From: DASZBX01 sp035943635
GTDB taxonomy: Bacteria > Actinomycetota > Actinomycetes > Streptomycetales > Catenulisporaceae
Direction: 5' to 3'
Length of the DNA: 64,000 nt
NCBI GenBank assembly: GCA_035943635.1
Contig: DASZBX010000148.1
Coordinates: 310,001-374,000, forward strand
Both the position numbers and the translations under genes were made by a program. The notes under the pieces are model-generated. The model was not told the DNA's origin. It saw only the letters and a program-made list of their open reading frames with translations, and did not search any database. The number at the start of each line of letters is the position of its first letter. Positions within the stretch are counted from its first letter, which is position 1. This document shows positions 62,267-64,000 of the stretch, in pieces.

Positions 62267-62608
62267 ATGGGTCTGGGTCCCGGATTGATCACCAACACGT
62301 TCTTCAATGTGCTCAACCTGCTGCTGCTGGCACTGCTGATCTTCAAGGTGTTCGCCTTCGTGGACGCCCTGATCCGGCCGGGCGCGGCCTACGAGGCGGC
62401 CGGGAAACTGACGAAGGTGGCCTGGCTGCTCTTCCTCGGCCTGGCCGCCGTGGCCGACCTGCTGTGGGGCGGGGTGATGTCGATCCTGACCATCCTCGGC
62501 ACGATCGCGGCCATCGTCTACATGGTCGACGTGCGGCCGGCCGTGCGCCAGTTCTCCGGCAAGAGCGGGGCCAAGAACAGCCAGACCGGCCCTTACGGCC
62601 CCTGGTAG
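62267..62608 (+). CDS. DUF2516 membrane protein
   Basis: A 113-residue protein with three hydrophobic segments (NVLNLLLLALLIFKVFAFV, VAWLLFLGLAAVADLLWGG, ILTILGTIAAIVYMVDVRPA) typical of DUF2516. The pattern matches Rv0476 next to hbhA. GAGGTGAG precedes ATG 62267. GTG 62261 is too close to that site. Function unknown; it may cooperate with the HbhA-like protein at the membrane. Confidence 0.87.
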   Translation: MGLGPGLITNTFFNVLNLLLLALLIFKVFAFVDALIRPGAAYEAAGKLTKVAWLLFLGLAAVADLLWGGVMSILTILGTIAAIVYMVDVRPAVRQFSGKSGAKNSQTGPYGPW

Positions 62609-62871
62609 ACAACGCGTTGAGGTTCTCAGCGTATTTTCAACCAGCCTTCACGTAGTCCTTATGGCTTGCTTGGCACACTGGGGACACCCCCCAAGGTAGG
62701 GGCGGCCCGGCAGTCCTTCACCGGACGCCCGCCGCCCCGAGATCCGGGAGAGCCCGACTCCCGGACGGTGCGTTCAGCACCACGCTGCGGCCTGGGCGCC
62801 ACCACCCCCCGCGAGTGGCGCCGAGGCCGCAGCGGCTTTCTCCGGCGGTCTTCTTCCGGCCGCGGACCAGG

Positions 62872-63660
62872 TCAGCCGGGCGCGACGCACGTCCACGGCA
62901 CGGTCAGCTCGCCCAGCCGCCAGCGGTCCCGGCGCAACGGCAGCGGATACTGCCCGGCCAGCGCCTCGGCCGCCGCGATCCAGCGCTGCCGGGCCCCGAA
63001 CGCGCCGATCGGCGCGGCCCGCTGCCAGCACCGCTCCCAGTCGGCCAGGAACGCGTGCACCCGCTCCCCGGGCACGTTCCGGTGGATCAGCGCCTTCGGC
63101 AGCCGTTCGGCGAACACCAGCGGCGAGTCCAGCGCGGCCAGCCGGGCCGAGAAGGTCAGCGACCGCGGCCCGGACCGGCCCAGAGCGACCCAGACCGCGA
63201 TCCGGCCGCTCTCCGAACAGGTCCCCTCGACCAGCAGGCCGCCGGGCGCCAGCCGCCCGGCCAGCCGCTCCCAGACCGGGCCCACCTCGGCCTCGCCGTA
63301 CTGGCGCAGCACGTTGAACGCCCGGACCACCACCGGCTCGCCGGCCACCGGCAGCTCGAACCCGCCGAGCCGGAAGTCCAGCCCCGGCCCGCGGAACGGC
63401 AGCGCCGCCCGCACCCGGGCCGGATCGATCTCCAGGCCGACGACCTGCGCGTCCGGCCGGACCGCGCGCAGCCGCCGGGCGAACTCGACCGTGGTCACCG
63501 GGTAGGCGCCGTAGCCGAGGTCCACCGCCAGCGGCCGGTCCGGCGCGCCGCGCAGCAGCGGGAACGCCGTGCCGGTCAGCCAGCGGTCGACCCGGCGCAG
63601 ACGGTTGGGCGCGGTCGTCCCGCGGGTGATCACGCCCACCGGTTTGACCACCACCACCAC
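62872..63660 (-). CDS. Class I SAM-dependent methyltransferase
   Basis: A 262-residue protein with the Rossmann SAM site AVDLGYGAYPVTTVEFARRL and VVGLEIDPARV, followed by a postulated catalytic region. The GTG start at 63660 is one of a run of four GTG codons. GGAGG lies seven bases before it. Substrate unknown. It is convergent with the DUF2516 gene, 263 bases away with no gene in the gap. Confidence 0.85.
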   Translation of the reverse strand: MVVVVKPVGVITRGTTAPNRLRRVDRWLTGTAFPLLRGAPDRPLAVDLGYGAYPVTTVEFARRLRAVRPDAQVVGLEIDPARVRAALPFRGPGLDFRLGGFELPVAGEPVVVRAFNVLRQYGEAEVGPVWERLAGRLAPGGLLVEGTCSESGRIAVWVALGRSGPRSLTFSARLAALDSPLVFAERLPKALIHRNVPGERVHAFLADWERCWQRAAPIGAFGARQRWIAAAEALAGQYPLPLRRDRWRLGELTVPWTCVAPG

Positions 63661-63745
63661 ACCACCACCTCCCGCACGCCAGTCCGCTCCGACCGCTCTT
63701 TACGCTCCACCCGCATCCGGCCGCCCGGCCCGACCACCCCGCCGG

Positions 63746-64000
63746 TTACGCCGTCCGGTGCACCTTGTGCGGCGCCGCCTGCGCGACCGGCTTGACCACC
63801 AGCAGGTCGATGTCCACATGCGCCGGGCGGGTCACCGCGAACGCCACGCAGTCGGCGATGTCCTCGGCCAGCAGCGGCTCGTCCACCCCGCGGTAGACCG
63901 CTGCGGCCTTCTCCGCGTCGCCGCCGAACCGGACCAGGGAGAACTCCTCGGTCCGGACCATCCCGGGGGCGATCTCGGTGATCCGGACCGGCTTGCCGTT
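63746..64000 (-). CDS. SDR-family oxidoreductase, C-terminal part (runs off the window)
   Basis: The reading frame on the minus strand enters from the right edge with VRITEIAPGMVRTEEFSLVRF and ends with a tail VKPVAQAAPHKVHRTA. PGMVxTEF and DIADCVAFAVTRPAHV are typical of YdfG-type short-chain dehydrogenases that use serine or hydroxy acids. The nucleotide-binding half and active-site Tyr lie outside the window. Confidence 0.85.
   Translation of the reverse strand, partial: NGKPVRITEIAPGMVRTEEFSLVRFGGDAEKAAAVYRGVDEPLLAEDIADCVAFAVTRPAHVDIDLLVVKPVAQAAPHKVHRTA

Noticed and set aside
1..64000. CRISPR arrays, tRNA genes, insertion sequences, attachment sites
   Set aside because: No regularly spaced repeats, no tRNA-like cloverleaf region, no transposase or integrase found while reading the window.

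Overview
The window is a very GC-rich, gene-dense chromosomal segment from a filamentous, spore-forming actinomycete. The evidence is mycothiol synthase, the orphan nitrogen regulator GlnR, an RsiG (AmfC-type) anti-sigma protein, actinobacterial SCO6880-type proteins, a bldA-type TTA codon, and a gene order (pst, pit, mutT1, CHAD, ppk, mshD, glnR, moaD-like, sulfurtransferase, Fur-family, ygfZ, rsiG) that I recall from Streptomyces. Genus cannot be fixed from sequence alone; Streptomycetales and Catenulisporales are both plausible. I see no tRNA, rRNA, CRISPR array, insertion sequence or origin.

Layout. 0-9 kb: an MmpS-like anchored protein with a membrane partner, a two-component system with a repeat-bearing promoter, and a sugar/lipid glycosylation set (epimerase, a membrane glycosyltransferase fused to a GT2 domain, GtrA). 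9-14.7 kb: a large secreted Ig-repeat protein and a PAS-SpoIIE phosphatase-ATPase. 14.7-20.6 kb: the phosphate regulon, with a clear PHO box before pstS, then pstSCAB and a convergent pit-DUF47 pair. 20.7-23.3 kb: small gene, lipoprotein, NAD-dependent epimerase. 23.3-30.5 kb: a chromosomal set resembling a stripped-down type IV secretion system (transglycosylase/peptidase, two small membrane proteins, VirB6-like, split VirB4-like), related to the cmd cluster of Streptomyces. 30.5-37.6 kb: minus-strand genes for MutT1-like Nudix/phosphatase, CHAD protein, polyphosphate kinase, MshD and GlnR. 37.8-47 kb: MoaD-like protein, a TTA-containing membrane protein, DUF2993 protein, a cysteine-rich leader peptide before the sulfurtransferase and DUF1416 genes, DsrE protein, nitrobindin-like protein, Nur-like regulator, YgfZ, RsiG and asparaginase.

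From 47 kb the segment turns into an accessory zone with gene decay. Two ABC exporter genes are fused by a deletion, a regulator remnant follows, an aldo/keto reductase has lost its middle, and a secreted protein is frameshifted. Intact genes here include a MarR-MFS-isochorismatase operon, a nitrilase-family hydrolase, a TetR-SDR divergent pair with two operators, a cupin and a GlxA/AraC regulator. At 61-64 kb conserved gene order returns: an XRE regulator, HbhA-like protein and DUF2516 protein (as in Rv0474-0476 of Mycobacterium), a methyltransferase, and a partial SDR at the right edge.

Themes: phosphate uptake and storage (pst, pit, ppk, CHAD) sit beside nitrogen control (glnR), thiol/sulfur metabolism (mshD, sulfurtransferase) and development (rsiG, cmd-like genes). 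The most noteworthy observations are the RsiG with histidine replacing the conserved glutamine in both c-di-GMP motifs, the minimal secretion-like operon, several operators readable at base level, and the deletion-type pseudogenes.
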